Position numbers and translations under genes: made by a program
In this document: positions 34,217 through 46,628 of the stretch, in pieces
How positions within the stretch are numbered: position 1 is the stretch's first letter
Layout: each line of letters opens with the position of its first letter
The notes under the pieces: generated by a model
The model's input: the letters and a program-made list of their open reading frames with translations, nothing else
The model's database searches: none
Told to the model about the DNA's origin: nothing
Source of the DNA: Holacanthus passer
Lineage: Eukaryota > Chordata > Actinopteri > Pomacanthidae
Assembly (NCBI GenBank): GCA_025331565.1
Contig: JAFREQ010000091.1
Span: 938,001-1,002,000, forward strand
Length of the DNA stretch: 64,000 nt
Direction of reading: 5' to 3'

Positions 34217-34248
<32 letters not shown>
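33935..34248 (+). repeat. GT-flanked interspersed repeat with telomere-like interior
   Basis: Two pure GT tracts (33935-33970 and 34219-34248) bracket a body with CACTTATGTCCAAATTGGGG, GACAAAAAGTGGTGTCCTC and a degenerate GGTTAGGGTTAGGATAAGG stretch (34104-34122). This matches a dispersed fish repeat bounded by GT microsatellites, as I recall it. The TTAGGG-like part is too degenerate to be telomeric DNA. Confidence 0.6.
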
Positions 34249-34252
<4 letters not shown>

Positions 34253-35139
34253 GTTTTGTGTGCTTTCTGGCTGAGCCTATATGAGATGAAGCTCTAATTA
34301 GGGAGTGGAGGAATGATAGATTGAGAACAAAAGAGACAGCATCAGCAGGAGAGAAACAGGCAATTGTTTTTGACAAGTCATAACTGTTTCCTATTCCCAG
34401 AAGCATAATAATGATATTAAGGCAGTTTGAAATATTCATTTTTAGTGCAACCTTTAGTCATAAATAAGATAAGAAAACATGTAGTGATGTGAAAAAAGGT
34501 GCATGTGTGCAAGTGAAATAATACATCTCGACAATTACTAAATATTTCTGAAAGGACGCGAGTCAGAGAGAACGATAGGTAGCCAAGACAATTAAAATGA
34601 TTCCTGACTGCTGCTGTCAAAAGTGGGTGTTTTATAACAGCTTATACTTTCAGATCTGTAATGGTCATGATGGAAACTGGGTACTAGACATGATTGATGG
34701 CTACTTGAGCTGGGCATTAATGAGACATGGGAGGATAAAGTTCAGAAATAGACAGAGTGAAAAAGTGATAAATACAAAATGTAGCCCTCAAAATTTTAAA
34801 TGCCATCATCGAAGAGAAGTGTAGAAAATCCAAGGCATCCATGGGGAGGTGATCATTGCAGCACTTACTTCTTGAAGCCAAGTTAAAGTCTACATCTTTT
34901 CTTGTACAAAGTACTCTTGCACACATATGATTGTTTAATGGAGTCATGCAAAAGCTTTCAGGAAAACTGAAATATCTCCACTAGCATTTACAGTAGGTCT
35001 AGTGAGACAAAGATGAGGACCAGAAAATGGTGATCATTTGCATCCAAATCCATTTGAGAATGTTAGGAGTTGTTCAAGAAGGTAAAAAGTAGGTGGCGCT
35101 AATGCTCCCACCAGGTGTCTTTATATCACAGTAAAAGAA
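34249..35139. other. No recognisable feature
   Basis: AT-rich DNA; nothing named. Confidence 0.45.
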
Positions 35140-35400
35140 AAGTGCAATTAACAAGTGCTTAAACACCATTGACTCCATAAGTAATAGTGTAGTAGTAGGT
35201 AGAGGTGATGTGCAAGATAATGCAAACTGTTGTACAAACATAAAATGAGTACATGTAGTGCAAACAGATCACAAACTACACATATACTACAACATTGTGA
35301 GTCCTGAGTGTTCTCTGTCAGACTGAGCTGCAGAGTTAAACAGACTTATAGCTTGGGGAGTGACAGACAGTGAAAAGAGCACTGGTTAAACCTCAAATGG
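35140..35400. repeat. Interspersed-repeat-like segment
   Basis: GTGCAATTAACAAGTGCTTA and the GTGATGTGCAAGATAATGCA block, followed by TCTGTCAGACTGAGCTGCAG and ACAGACTTATAGCTTGGGGA, resemble a dispersed fish repeat tied to LINE 3' ends. Weak assignment. Confidence 0.35.
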
Positions 35401-36030
35401 TGAAAAAAAATTACAATTAAAAATTTAAAAAATAGAATCTCTTCGTCACTGCACACGTATCTGATGTTGGCAGATACATCTCAAAATTTTACAACAACAC
35501 AAAAGTCAGGCATTCATTTCTTCATTTTCAAAATATTTAGAAACAGCTGTTGGTGGGACGATACAGAACAATATCCTGATTGTAATTAGGTGAATGTCCT
35601 GGCAGAACTAAGCACACATTCCTCTTTAAATACAGGCTTTCATTTCATGTCATTCAGTTCATCTTAGGATGTGCATTGAAGTACTGTAAAGGACAAGGAC
35701 ACTTAAACTTTGCTGAATAAATGTTTTTACATTTACAATAGATAGAAAAATGTAGTGTAATGTGAAAGGGGTCGGCCCCTAAAATATTGTTGTTGTTTTT
35801 TTCAAATGGGAAAAAGGATTAAGTTAGAAGGTTACAAGCTCTCAGGGGCCTCTACTGATTGTCCCCTTGCATACTGGCTCTTTTTTATTTTCGTCATTCA
35901 GTTAGTGTTCTGTAACTCTGCTATCTGTTCTCACTGCTATCGCATCGATTTCATTCTGCGTTTTATGTCTCCATGTGGCCTGCTGTAGTCATATAGTCAC
36001 ATTTTTTACTCAAAGAGAGAAAGTTATGCT
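35401..36030. other. No recognisable feature
   Basis: AT-rich DNA. Confidence 0.4.
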
Positions 36031-37227
36031 CTTTCTTAATTTCTTGACGTTAAATGTGCAAGGCTTAAACTTTCTGATAAAAAGACTGAAATGTCAGGGA
36101 TATTCAAAACATGAGAATTACTTTTGTGCAAGACACCAAAAGCCTGTCGTTATCAGTAGATTCCTGAACCAAATGTATAAAGTCCTTCTGCCCCAAATAA
36201 GACTAAGGATGTGCTGATTCTGGTCAGCAGGAAGTTAAATGATTAAATCTTAACATTAGTTTCTTTTGCTGGACTTTTCAGATGCCATCTTGATTCTTGT
36301 GGAGGCATTTTAACTTGTTAGTCAACCAGCACATTGATTCAACCAACCCTGCCTCCTACTTCTTGTTTATCATACTTTTTACAAGATTTAAATGTTGTAG
36401 ATATTTCTTCCCAAGTCATCATCCATTATCTTGCACTGATTACCTCTTCATCTCTTCCGTACTTGTGAAGTGTACCTTCAGTGTACCCTTACTTCCCATG
36501 TTTCTTTCTGAACACTCTCCTATTTTTTTTTTTTTCTCGAGAGCATTTCTTAGGACCTGTCAATTATATTTCACAATGCTCAATCAGAAGTCAGCCTACA
36601 TGCACTCTGGGAAGTGTCACATAAGAGGAACTTGCACTTATTTTCCTTCACATTTGAAGAGGACCCATTGAGAGAAAATTGAGAAAATTGCATCAGAAAA
36701 TAACCCTACTTGAATGCCAACAAAAGTCAAATTATACTTAGGAAAGGCAAGAAATGTCCTCTGTCAAGTCAGCATATGGGTTTCTTACTTCTGCACAGGA
36801 TGAATTTCTTCATTTGAAAACCCAGCACAAATACTATGAACTTACAGAAAGACCTCATAGACTCCTGACATTAAGGTTACAACAATCATAACATTTGGCT
36901 TCCATAGAGTGTGACAAAAAATGTTACCTGTGTTATGTACACTTCACCAGTTTTTATTCCAATCTGTTCACTTCTGAAGCCCCAGCAGACTGTCATGATA
37001 TGTTGGAGTTTTTGAACTCTCTGAAACTACTTTCCAACTTGTCTCTCCAACTAGATGCCCCCATTACCTTACAGGAAATAAAATATGCTCTTGATTCAGT
37101 GCCAAAATCTAAATCTCCCAGTGTGGATGGAATTCTTCCTGAATTGCTCTCTGAGTTATGGCACACAGTAGGTCCTGTCCTCCTTGACTCTGTTAAGTTT
37201 TTTGGTCAAGGTTGGTTCTTTGCATAG
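36031..37227 (+). mobile_element. L1/Tx1-like LINE relic, part 1 (endonuclease to RT start)
   Basis: The endonuclease start reads LTLNVQGLNFL.IKRLK; further on come KTKDVLILVSRKLN, CTDYLFISSVLV (from 36432) and FLSEHSPI, the order of an APE-type endonuclease. A linker follows with TQHKYYELTERPHRLL-type wording near 36815-36875. The frame at 36895-37227 gives FYSNLFTSEAP, then TLQEIKYALDSVPKSKSPSV and DGILPELLSELW, the start of the reverse transcriptase. Many frameshifts and stops make it dead. The RT is then cut by an LTR-like insertion at 37260. Confidence 0.7.
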
Positions 37228-37259
37228 AAATAAAAAAAAACAACAAAAAACCCAAATGC

Positions 37260-37765
37260 TGTCAGAGTTTGCCTGCCATAGTTCTACATCCATGTCACAG
37301 GACTTTACCACTCTCACCTCATCAATTCACCTGTGTTCCCAGCTGCAGCCCATGACCAATTAACCCTGTATTTAAGCCCCTCCATTATACTCACCCAGTG
37401 CCAGATTGTCTTTCTTGTTCATGTCAGAGTCTCCATAGCCCACATTGGATTTATTCTATGTTGCCTGTTTTTTGGCTCTACCTGCCTTTTGGTTTCCTGG
37501 GATTCACCTGCGCCTTCTGTTCCTGTCCTGCCTTTGCATTTATATTTTCTGGCAGCCTGCCTCTGTGGCTGTTTGGCATTCCCCAGACACAACCCTGCAT
37601 TGTGAGTCATTTCTCCATGTTGCATTACTGTTGGTTGGTATATTCTCTCCTGTTGACTTGCATATGTAAAAAAAAAAAAAAAAAAAAAAAAGAAAAAAGC
37701 TCATCACTGAATATTTTGGGTTTGCATGTGATGCAATTGGGTCTCCCCCATTCACCCCAGTGACA
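37260..37765 (+). mobile_element. Solo-LTR-like element (copy D)
   Basis: Starts TGTCAGAGTTTGCC, has a TATA-like GTATTTAAGCCCC (37369-37381), and ends GGGTCTCCCCCATTCACCCC followed by AGTGACA, so TG...CA ends. A 24-bp A run (37668-37691) lies inside. The layout parallels copy C. It sits in the L1 relic, between the end of LINE part 1 and the resumed RT wording after 37920. A possible imperfect target duplication is AATGC (37255-37259) against AATTGC after the end. Confidence 0.5.
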
Positions 37766-37915
37766 AATTGCAAATTGTAAATAATCTCATGTAAATTTGT
37801 TAATTTTTTTAGCCTGTTTAAATTGTTCTTTTTTACTATTTAACTGCTTCCATTCCCTTTGCTGCTGTACAATGTGAATTTGCCCACTGTGGGATGAATA
37901 AAGGTTTACCTAATA
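37766..37915 (+). mobile_element. LINE 3' tail (Rex1-type)
   Basis: GCTGCTGTACAATGTGAATT, then TGCCCACTGTGGGATGAATA and AAGGTTTACC are the usual 3' end of a fish Rex1-like LINE. It is directly downstream of copy D and also interrupts the L1 relic. Confidence 0.6.
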
Positions 37916-37920
37916 TTAAA

Positions 37921-38115
37921 TGCACTTATCTCTCTTTGAAAAAGTGACAAAGACCTGGTGGAACACGCCAGTTACTGCCCATTGTCTATTTGAACTGTAA
38001 TTTAGATTGTTTGCCAAAATACTCTCGAGGTGGTTGGACTCCAGCTTACTTCTTTGATTCACTGACATCAGACCAGCTTTGTTGAGAGCCATTTGCCTCT
38101 GACAATATATGCTCA
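37921..38115 (+). mobile_element. L1/Tx1-like LINE relic, part 2 (RT continuation)
   Basis: In shifting frames it reads KSDKDLVEHASYCPLSI, matching the KDKDP..C.SYRPISLLN motif of L1 RT, then LPKY/AKILSRWLD and an HPDQTGF-like FTDIRPALL. It continues the RT left at 37227, which shows that the pieces at 37260-37915 were inserted into this element. Confidence 0.6.
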
Positions 38116-38125
38116 TTACATATAA

Positions 38126-38780
38126 TTGAGGCTTCTCTCATGTGCATCCTTGGACACCATTTTTCCATCTAAAAACCTTGATCATCAGACGCTTCACTAT
38201 AACTTTGAGCACAAATGTCAGTGTATGCCTGTGTGCAGGTTTAGATTAAAACTGGGTGACAGGGACATATACAGACATGTCCTGGCACTACTTCTGGTAC
38301 CATTCTATCATCAAATCTTTTTGGGAATATATCAGTACGATTGTTGGAACTATCTCTGATAAAGTCCTTCTCAGTTTCCCTCCCTCCCTGTTCTTTGTCT
38401 TATTGGGTACACTCCCAATACATTATTGTTTCAAGAGAAATGGATAATATTTGCTGCCTCAAGTGCTGCTAAGAAAACTGATACATGTACTTGAAAGGTC
38501 CACTGCCTGGAATGAATGGAGCTGGAGTTGACACTAAACCGATCCAAAGCGATCAATATCATCCAGGGACTAAACTAAATCTAACCTTTATCTTTGCCTT
38601 GACCTCCTTTCCTTTTAGGTTTTAGGTTTTCTATACTACTTTTGGTAGTCTGGATTTTCTTTTGTTACTTTTATGTATGTATGTGTTTATTTGTTTGTCT
38701 GTTTGCTTCATCATGTTTTTCTCTCATTCCTGCTGACTAACTCATGTTCCCAGAATAAAGCTCCTTATGTGCTTGGTGAT
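38126..38780 (+). mobile_element. L1/Tx1-like LINE relic, part 3 (C-terminus and 3' UTR)
   Basis: It reads MSWHYFWYHSIIKSFWEYIS, then SFPPSLFFVLLGTLPI and, after a stop, QVLLRKLIHVLERSTAWNEW. This is the C-terminal domain of fish L1 (W.C..I..FW..I; LLG; AAK..I...W). The RT palm with its catalytic motif is deleted between parts 2 and 3. A T-rich 3' UTR ends near AATAAAGCTCC (38755-38765). Confidence 0.65.
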
Positions 38781-41700
38781 TTACAATTTTGTTGTATTTT
38801 CTTAAACAGTCGATCACAAACAGAGTAGAACCAGGAAGTAAATGTGTGAACTATGATGGATGTTTACAACAGATGATGAACTGAAATCAGGACCATAGTA
38901 AACATTTATAGTACTCTCAATATACACTACATTGTATGATGACAGTAAATTGTACTTGTACAAGAAAGCAGTAGAAGGTAATATATGCCATATGTTAGTG
39001 TATTATGGTGCTGCATTGAAATTGTATTGATTAATGTAAAAATTTACTGTAATCAAATTGAGTACATTCAAGTATATAAAAAAAGGTACAGTAATAAAAA
39101 ATAAAACTTAAACTCTGCAAAAAATAAAAATGGACCTGCACCTCAACATATTCACATTTAACATGAGGCGTGCAATAAAAAAAAAAAAATGCCTGAGTGT
39201 TAGTTTTGTAGTGGGTGTCAGACAGGATGCAGTGCTAGTGGTGCTTATAATTCCCCTATTAGAGATTAATAGTCTCAATCACTCAGCTAATTAATTGTGA
39301 TAGCAAACAGTAAACAGCAGGATACTGAAAAATGGAAAAGCCCTGATTGCAAGCAATTAATTTAAGTAATTTAAAGTTGGAAACTCATCCTATTTTTGCA
39401 GCTCGATTTCTGTGTTTTATTAATGAAGGGTGAGGGTACAGTCAGTCTATTTGGTTATTAATTATAATCAGAATGTGCACGCTTCTTATCGTATAGTGTG
39501 CAGCACTAACAGGGTAGTTTCATGCCATTTTAATGTATTTTCACACATCCATGTACTCATTCATAAAGTATAGTACATTTTTATGACTGTGACATTGTCA
39601 CGCAGCAGAGGCAACGGCAATAGACATTCTCTTTGTGATGGTTTTTGATCTTCTACAAGCCAATGTGTGCATGTCTGTGCATGCGTGTGAGTAATTATGT
39701 GTTACACTGGCTCCTTGAAAGCTTCCCCAGTGCAGCAGACACCCATGTGTACAACTTCTATCTTCCCCTCAACTCCAACACACCAGTGTGCTGCCATGAT
39801 ACATGATACAAAACTAACTCACATTTCATATAAGAGGCATGTAACCACACACACACCTGGTGGTTGAATGTATGCACATTTATGGATCCCTCAAGGTTAT
39901 AGGTAGATGGGTCATGATTGGTCTGCCAAACTAAAATGCAGTTTATAAGCATATGATTACAAACAATTATGTTTAAGCATTAAAATGCTTATGTTTAAAA
40001 CTGGCAATACTTTAGGTCATGGTTACAGGAATAAACCTATTTATAACCTTAATCGTATCATAAACAGAATCAGAATCTTTCCTTAATAACCTGAGACATC
40101 CCATAGTTGTCATACCTAGATAATATAGAAACTCTTGAGGGTAAATTTGTGGTATGTTGGACAAAGAAAAATAGCTGCCTGGGAATGTTCTTGGCCAGAC
40201 GTACAGAAGGAGTCCACCTCCAAGAAGAACACAAAACAGTTTATTCAAATTCCTCAAACCCCATTTCCTTCTGTTTTCCAGCAAACAAGCACCTTACCTG
40301 TATTGTTTCATCACTGTAGAAAGCTATAAATTTCACTACAGTCAACCTAACTTTAAAATGGCTGCACAGAGACAATGCTGAAGCGAAATAAATGTATAGT
40401 AAGGAGGCAAGCAGTAAAGGCGCATGGAAACCTTATTGATTCAGTGTAGATCTTCAGACAGAAGAATTTTACAGCTCAGCAAGGTGTGTGAAAACTCTAG
40501 GAGGAGCCACATACTACACTGCAGTTCAAGAAAATCACAGAATGTCTCCAGTGATTCCAGGGTTTTATCACTGCAGCTCTTTCTGATCAAAGTTGTGGTT
40601 CCCCGTGCAGCCACAGAACTGACATCTCTGACATTTCATTTAATCATATTGCTGCCATGAAAAGCTTTAAATAACTCAAAGAGAGATAAAGGAAGGAGGA
40701 CGTTAAAAGGTTATATACCTGCATACGTATGTAGAGATCCACTCACACTCCACACTCCACACCCCCACACCGGCTGCCTCTGATCCTCTCTTCCTCTTTG
40801 CCCTCCCTCCAGCCTCCTCTCTTTCATCTGAAGATTCTGAGTGCTGAACCACCTGATGCTTTCAAGTGTTGTGAGAGAATGGCAATTAATGTTGTATGTG
40901 TGCATGTGTGTCTGGGAGGAAGACAGGGTGAGTCTCTCAATTAAGATGTACCCCGTTGCATGATTGACATGTATTAAATTGCCTATGGAGAAAATATAAG
41001 GGTGTATGAGCTCTGTTACTTCCTTTTTATTCTGCATCTGCCAATATTCTCTATATAGCAGTGCAACAAGAGAGCAAGATAGATGGAAGACAGAGCAATG
41101 GGTTGGACTGAGAAAAAATAAGAAAGTAGAGAGAATTAAGGATGGTAGAAAAAGAAAAAAAAAGACTTGACAACAGAAAAAAGGAGGCTGACAAATTGGT
41201 TAACAGTTGCAGAACAAAGAACAAAGCATTTTGACTGCCTCACAAATCTCTGAGAAACTAAAGAGGTGTCATCAGCCACTCGATAGAGGATGTGTTTATG
41301 CTCGAACAAAGACTAAATATGAGACAACCTGAGAGAGATGTGTATCAGTATAAGTCTAAAGAGGTATTGGTTCAAATGGTTTATCTTGCCATTTCTGTTT
41401 CAGACTTGGATACAGCAAAGTAACCTAATGTAGCAGAACTCAGTACTTTTATTTCAGTCGTACGCTCGTTAGGGGCACCATCTCTGAAGGGGAAAATTTA
41501 TAATCAAATGAACTTAACAAGATTAAGTTATTCCCACATTGTCAGTCTAATCTTATACAACTTGACTTTTTGTACATTAAATTAATCTTCGTCTCTACTC
41601 CAAAGGAACAGTCAGGACAACGACTTGGTCTCAATTAAAATATTTATTGATCTAACATCTGCTAACACAGGATAAATGAGATGATTAATAACCACAAGAT

Positions 41701-42184
41701 AATAGTCAGGATGGAACAAATGAGCAATATTGATCTTAATAAAGTGAGGAGACAGAGTAAACTCTGTAATAAATTAGGCAATAGTGAGAGAGGATATGAT
41801 TACTATTACTGGCTGTGTATGTACTAATAACGGATCTTAGGATATTAATGCAGAAATTTAAGGCTTTAAGATATTATTTCAACATCAACCCACTCATAAG
41901 CAATAAGGAAGGTAAACTGGTCAACACTGAGCTGTGTTGCTCGAGATATTTCTTGGTTGGAACCCACAGCAGAGGATGTCAATGTCAAGTTGCTGACACA
42001 GGTGAATCTGCTCTGAATCTGTTGGTGTTAGCTGGTGACATAGTAGAGAGCAGTTTATTCTTTGTTGCTTGCTAAAGTGAAATATACTATGTCATAGGAT
42101 GCCACCTTTACCACAAGTTCATGAAATGTCCGCCCTACTAGATCAGACCCAGCAACAAAGGGGTAGATCATGCACATTCAGAGA
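38781..42184. other. No recognisable gene
   Basis: AT-rich DNA of about 3.4 kb. 39260-39480 is repeat-free and has several ATTAATT-type motifs. 40105-40320 is open in two plus frames but not recognisable. Confidence 0.35.
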
Positions 42185-42830
42185 GTGAGGCCAACAAGTG
42201 CTGAAACTTGTAGTTTGTAAAAATCGCCTGTCATATGTTACATCACACTTCCTTCATGAAATGGATGTTCTTGGCCGAGAAGCTGCAAGTAAGCCTCACA
42301 TCCTCCTGCACAATGCTAAGCGTCGACTGGAGTGCTGTAAAGCATGCTGCAACTGGAGTCTGGAGCAGTGGAAACATGTTCTTTGGAGTGATGGATCACA
42401 CTTCACTATCTGGCAGTCCACTGGACAAATCAGGGTTTGGTCGATGCCAGGAGAGCACAACCTAGTGCCAATTGGAAAGTTTTACAGAGGAGTGAAAACA
42501 GTTTGGGGCTGTTTTTCATGATTTTGGCACCTTAGTTCCAATGAAGGGTCTATACTACTGTACAGGACATGAAGGCATTTTAGTCAGTTTCAACTTTCTG
42601 GCTACTTTTTGATGAAGGACCTTTGCTGTTCCACCATTGCTGTGTCCCTGTGCGTAAAGCGAGGCTAATAAAGATAGATGAGTTTAGTGTGGAGGAACTT
42701 GACTGGCCTGACCTCAACCCCACTGAACACCTTTTGGAGAAATTAGAAAGCTGACTGCAAACTAGGGCTTCTTGTACAACATCAGTGCCTGACCTCACAA
42801 ATGCCTGTTTGTGGGACTAGTGGATAGATA
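42185..42830 (+). mobile_element. Tc1-like transposase relic
   Basis: The frame at 42198-42521 reads NAKRRLECCKACCNWSLEQW, then KHVLWSDGSHFTIWQS (first catalytic D kept) and VWGCFS. Downstream, after a stop and frameshifts, comes VEELDWPDLNPTEHLLEKLE and a TSVPDLTNA C-terminus. The HDNAP-type block has lost its aspartate (reads HHCCVPV) and the WDE block reads LEK, so two of the three DD34E residues are gone. The N-terminal DNA-binding domain and terminal inverted repeats are not seen. Dead relic. Confidence 0.8.
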
Positions 42831-43526
42831 TGCAGTGATGGTGGATGGGCAAATGAGATAGCCACGGCACATGAAATCGCTTATCAGGCTAGTTGGGCCA
42901 GCCAGCATAGACAGTTTATTGGTTAACCAATAACAACATTATTTAAAGTCAGTGTCAGATGGTTTATTATATCAGTGACCTGTATAACAATCTCCTTATT
43001 CTTACCAGATCCCCATTTACAATTCTTTACCAGTGGCAGTCCAACCCACTCTACCTTGCATAAAGGAAGTAAGAAGTAAGTCTGACAAACAACAAAATTA
43101 GTTAGTCCATCTTCTGTTTTGTCTTTTAGTTGAATCAACACCTAGTCAACACCTTGGCTTGCCAAAACCCTTAGGTGAGAGCTACAGTGCATCTTGTGCT
43201 TCTGAATCCCCCCAGAATAAATGGAACAAGACTGGCATAACTGCAGTGACACACTGCTGCTGAATGATTGTGTTGGAGTGACAAGCAATTGACTAAGAGG
43301 TAACTCCAGATAATCCACACAGCTAAATGAAAGAGTAGAATAGGGTAGTATTATTGATTTATCTTCACTGTTAAACAGCGTCTGTGTCATAAATATACGG
43401 TCTTGTAAAGGTGTGTGAGGTTTATTTCTGACATGGACTCTGATTTTGCTGATACTGATCATTTACAATTACAACTAGTTATTTCCAGCCACTGTGAGCC
43501 ATCTGAGGACATCTGAAAAGGCCACC

Positions 43527-43528
<2 letters not shown>
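42831..43528. other. No recognisable feature
   Basis: AT-rich DNA. Confidence 0.4.

Positions 43529-43563
<35 letters not shown>
43529..43563. repeat. (GT)n microsatellite
   Basis: About 17 GT units. Confidence 0.95.
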
Positions 43564-43564
<1 letters not shown>

Positions 43565-44311
43565 ACCTAAAACCTACTCTATACAGAAAAAAATATAGGA
43601 ATGAGGCTTCAACTTACTAGAATAAAGAAAGCTCCTGTTAAGGCACACCAAATTAAAATTTTGATAAAGCAAAGCCTAATGTGTGACTTAGACAGGGTAA
43701 TCAAACAATTTCGCTCACTTGTCTGTTCGTGAAATTCTTGGTTCATCCTGGAATGTGAAGGTGTCTTTGTCAGGACAAATCGCTCTGTTGTTGTTCTGCA
43801 TTTGCTGGAGAAACAACTTTGTTGAAGCTGGTTAAATTGTAACATATTGGCAGCCATATGGTGTCTATTAAGGATGCTTTGCAAGCCTAGAAAAACAATC
43901 AGAGGAAAGCCTGGAGCATGCTTCAGAAAGTGTAGCTGTGAGACATGCAAATTATGTAAATAGTTGTATTCATAATAAGCAGAAGCAGGGGTTAGAGATG
44001 TTGCTGTATAACCAAAGAGCTGCAGGTTTTCATCTTGTAATAGACACCACCTGTTCAGAAGTTGCATCATGAAATGGCATGACAGAGCGGAAGCATTAGC
44101 ATTTTTGGCTCCATGTGATTCACAATTTGCCCAACAGTTTCACAGAGAAGAGTGTGTTTAATTATTTGAGGGGTGGTTTCTTGTAATATCAAGTGCCATA
44201 TGTTGCGACGACTTTGATTCCAATTGCTCCAACAGCTCCTGACTACAGACAGTTCAATTTTTTGTACTTTACAGTAAGAAATTATAATGATCGTCAACTC
44301 TACTTTAACGC
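43564..44311. other. Open frame of 153 codons, not accepted as a gene
   Basis: The minus-strand frame 43609-44070 is one of the longest here, but its product (start MMQLLNRWCLLQDENLQLFG) matches no family I know and has no splice or promoter context. Its length is within chance for 64 kb of AT-rich DNA. Confidence 0.3.
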
Positions 44312-44341
44312 AATATATATATATATATATATATATACACA
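44312..44341. repeat. (TA)n microsatellite
   Basis: About 13 TA units ending in CAC. Confidence 0.95.
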
Positions 44342-46155
44342 CTTGGGGTTTTTCCTAAAAGTTAAACCTGCAGGCTCCACTAGGATGAGCTGGTCTTTCT
44401 CGCCTGATTTAAGGGAGCTATAATGTGGGTCTGATGATTTTGGCCTCTTATCAGCAGTTAAGTGGTACTTGAGAATGGGGGTTAAATTATAACAGACATT
44501 ATTGGCCTCCTGTGCAAAACTTCCCTTGTCCCAATTCACAAGGAGGTGAGTGGTTGCTGCATAAGCCATCAGACAGTGGAAATTTGTCAAAGCAGGAGGG
44601 AGAGTTTTTCCAAGTTATATAGGACTACATATGTGCATCATATCCTTTGTTCATATGTGTCACAACTGACCCGTCCTCCTGAAATGGTGCAACAATGTTT
44701 GAACAGCACTACATTCAGGGAAAAGTGGGGTGAATTGAGTAATTAAGGAACTTCAGTCACCCTTCGTTTCACTTACCATATAATCACATAAACTTTTTCT
44801 CAGAGGTGATTGGTTTATCAGTTTCAAGGTCCCCTGTCATCTATCATGCTGCATGCGTGAAGCGTAATCTGTCAGAAAGGCTGTTGCTTTGGGCATATTG
44901 TGAGGAACTTTTCTGATAACTTTAAATTAATTACGAATAGGTTAAATTATGATTGATAGACTAAGCCTGGCATATTGAGTGCCAAATTGCAATGTGTTAC
45001 TACTTTAGGCTTGCGGCTATCAGCTCAGTTTGACTCTTATTTTAGGTTTAAGTTTCCTCCACATAAGGATTTATGACATGGATAAAAATCAGTTTTGACA
45101 ATGCAAACCCTGAGAGCCATTAGCAGAATCAAAAAAGAGGCTCTGACTTTAATATGGGCATTGAGGATATCTACATGGGTTGCAGTAATACACCTGCCAC
45201 CTCAGAAATAACATACTGAGCCATTGCAGCAGACTTCTGAAGAGCAGATGTTTTTCTGATTAGAAACCACATATGCATAATGTATAGCTGACAGTTTCTG
45301 GTTTGGGTTTATCTTTAGTCGGTGCTGGGATTCTCATTTGTGGAGGTCGGGGTTTGATTTCCATCAGTTAGGAACTAAATATTTGAACACCACACTTCTC
45401 ACATTTCACAATTGATAATACTGACTACCACATTCAGGTGTTGTTATTCGTGTCTTTTTAGTGTTAGTTACAGTTATGCTAATTGTTTTAATATATTTGT
45501 CTTTGTGACATTCAACATGCATGCAACAAATTTATTAATTTTGAATAGGTGACTGCAGCAAAAGAAAAAAAAAACTTGTATCTGGCTCAGTGCATAATGT
45601 TCTACCTCCCACCACTTATAATACTGTTAATTTATTGATCTAGCATGTGCTGCAACAGAACTTCAAATGGCTTGTTCAGTGCTAACCAACTGTTGAAGTC
45701 CAAAAATGTTTCTTTTTCTGAAAATATAAAATGCAAGGGGATGGGCCTTATGGTATGTACTCTACACTTACTCATATATAATCTTAACATGAAAATATCA
45801 TATTGTTATAATCTCAGTCCTGCCATAATATACTGTAACCAGTGTAAGGGTTAGGGTCACACAAGCACGCACGCACACACGGATTCACACACACACACTC
45901 ACACAAATACCTGTCTTTCATCACTTTTACTTTACCTCTATGCAGTCTCTTCCTTCTCAACTTATCTTTCTTATAATAAATAAATAAACAAATAAACACA
46001 TTGCTGCCAAGATTCACCACACTCACAAACAAAAGAAACTAATCTGTTCAATATGGTGTGCCATGTTTTCCCTTGTCATCAGAGCTCCGAGTCTAAATAA
46101 TAGACAAGACCTCTGTTGTGTCTCATTAGTATTTCAGGTGTGCAGGTCATCAGAT

Positions 46156-46159
<4 letters not shown>
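44342..46159. other. No recognisable gene
   Basis: AT-rich DNA. 45845-45905 includes GGGTTAGGGTCAC and an interrupted CA repeat. Confidence 0.4.

Positions 46160-46188
<29 letters not shown>
46160..46188. repeat. (GT)n microsatellite
   Basis: About 14 GT units. Confidence 0.95.
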
Positions 46189-46191
<3 letters not shown>

Positions 46192-46628
46192 TTATCTGCC
46201 AGACTTGTTTCCTATCCTCTCCAATGACAACATGTGGGACCTTTTATCAGGATCATAGCCATCTGGCTCTCAGCTTATCACAAACAATGAATGTTTCGCT
46301 CAAAATTTTGTAAAGCTCCTGCTGGAATTTAAATTGTGATGACTAAGAGCAGGTTGTTGATAACAAAACCAAGGAACTACAATGCTGTAATTTAATACTG
46401 AAACTCGATGGTTCTGGCATATGTTCAGATGCAGGATGCCAGGAGCGAGTGTGCCAAAGAAAAACAAGTAGTTACCATATTAGAGACCATTAAGTTTGCA
46501 ATTTGTTTCAGAAACTGGAAATGAAACCATAATAAGAACAAACAAGCAAACAGATGCGACAGCGTTGCGGTGAAGTGTGTCTCAGTGAAGGGAACAGACA
46601 AAATACATTTTGATATAATACCTGAAAA

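Noticed and set aside
42198..42521. Domesticated transposase gene
   Set aside because: Frame closes after about 107 codons, and the second aspartate and the glutamate are lost.
43609..44070. 153-codon minus-strand open frame
   Set aside because: No recognisable domain, no splice or promoter context; length is possible by chance in 64 kb of AT-rich DNA.
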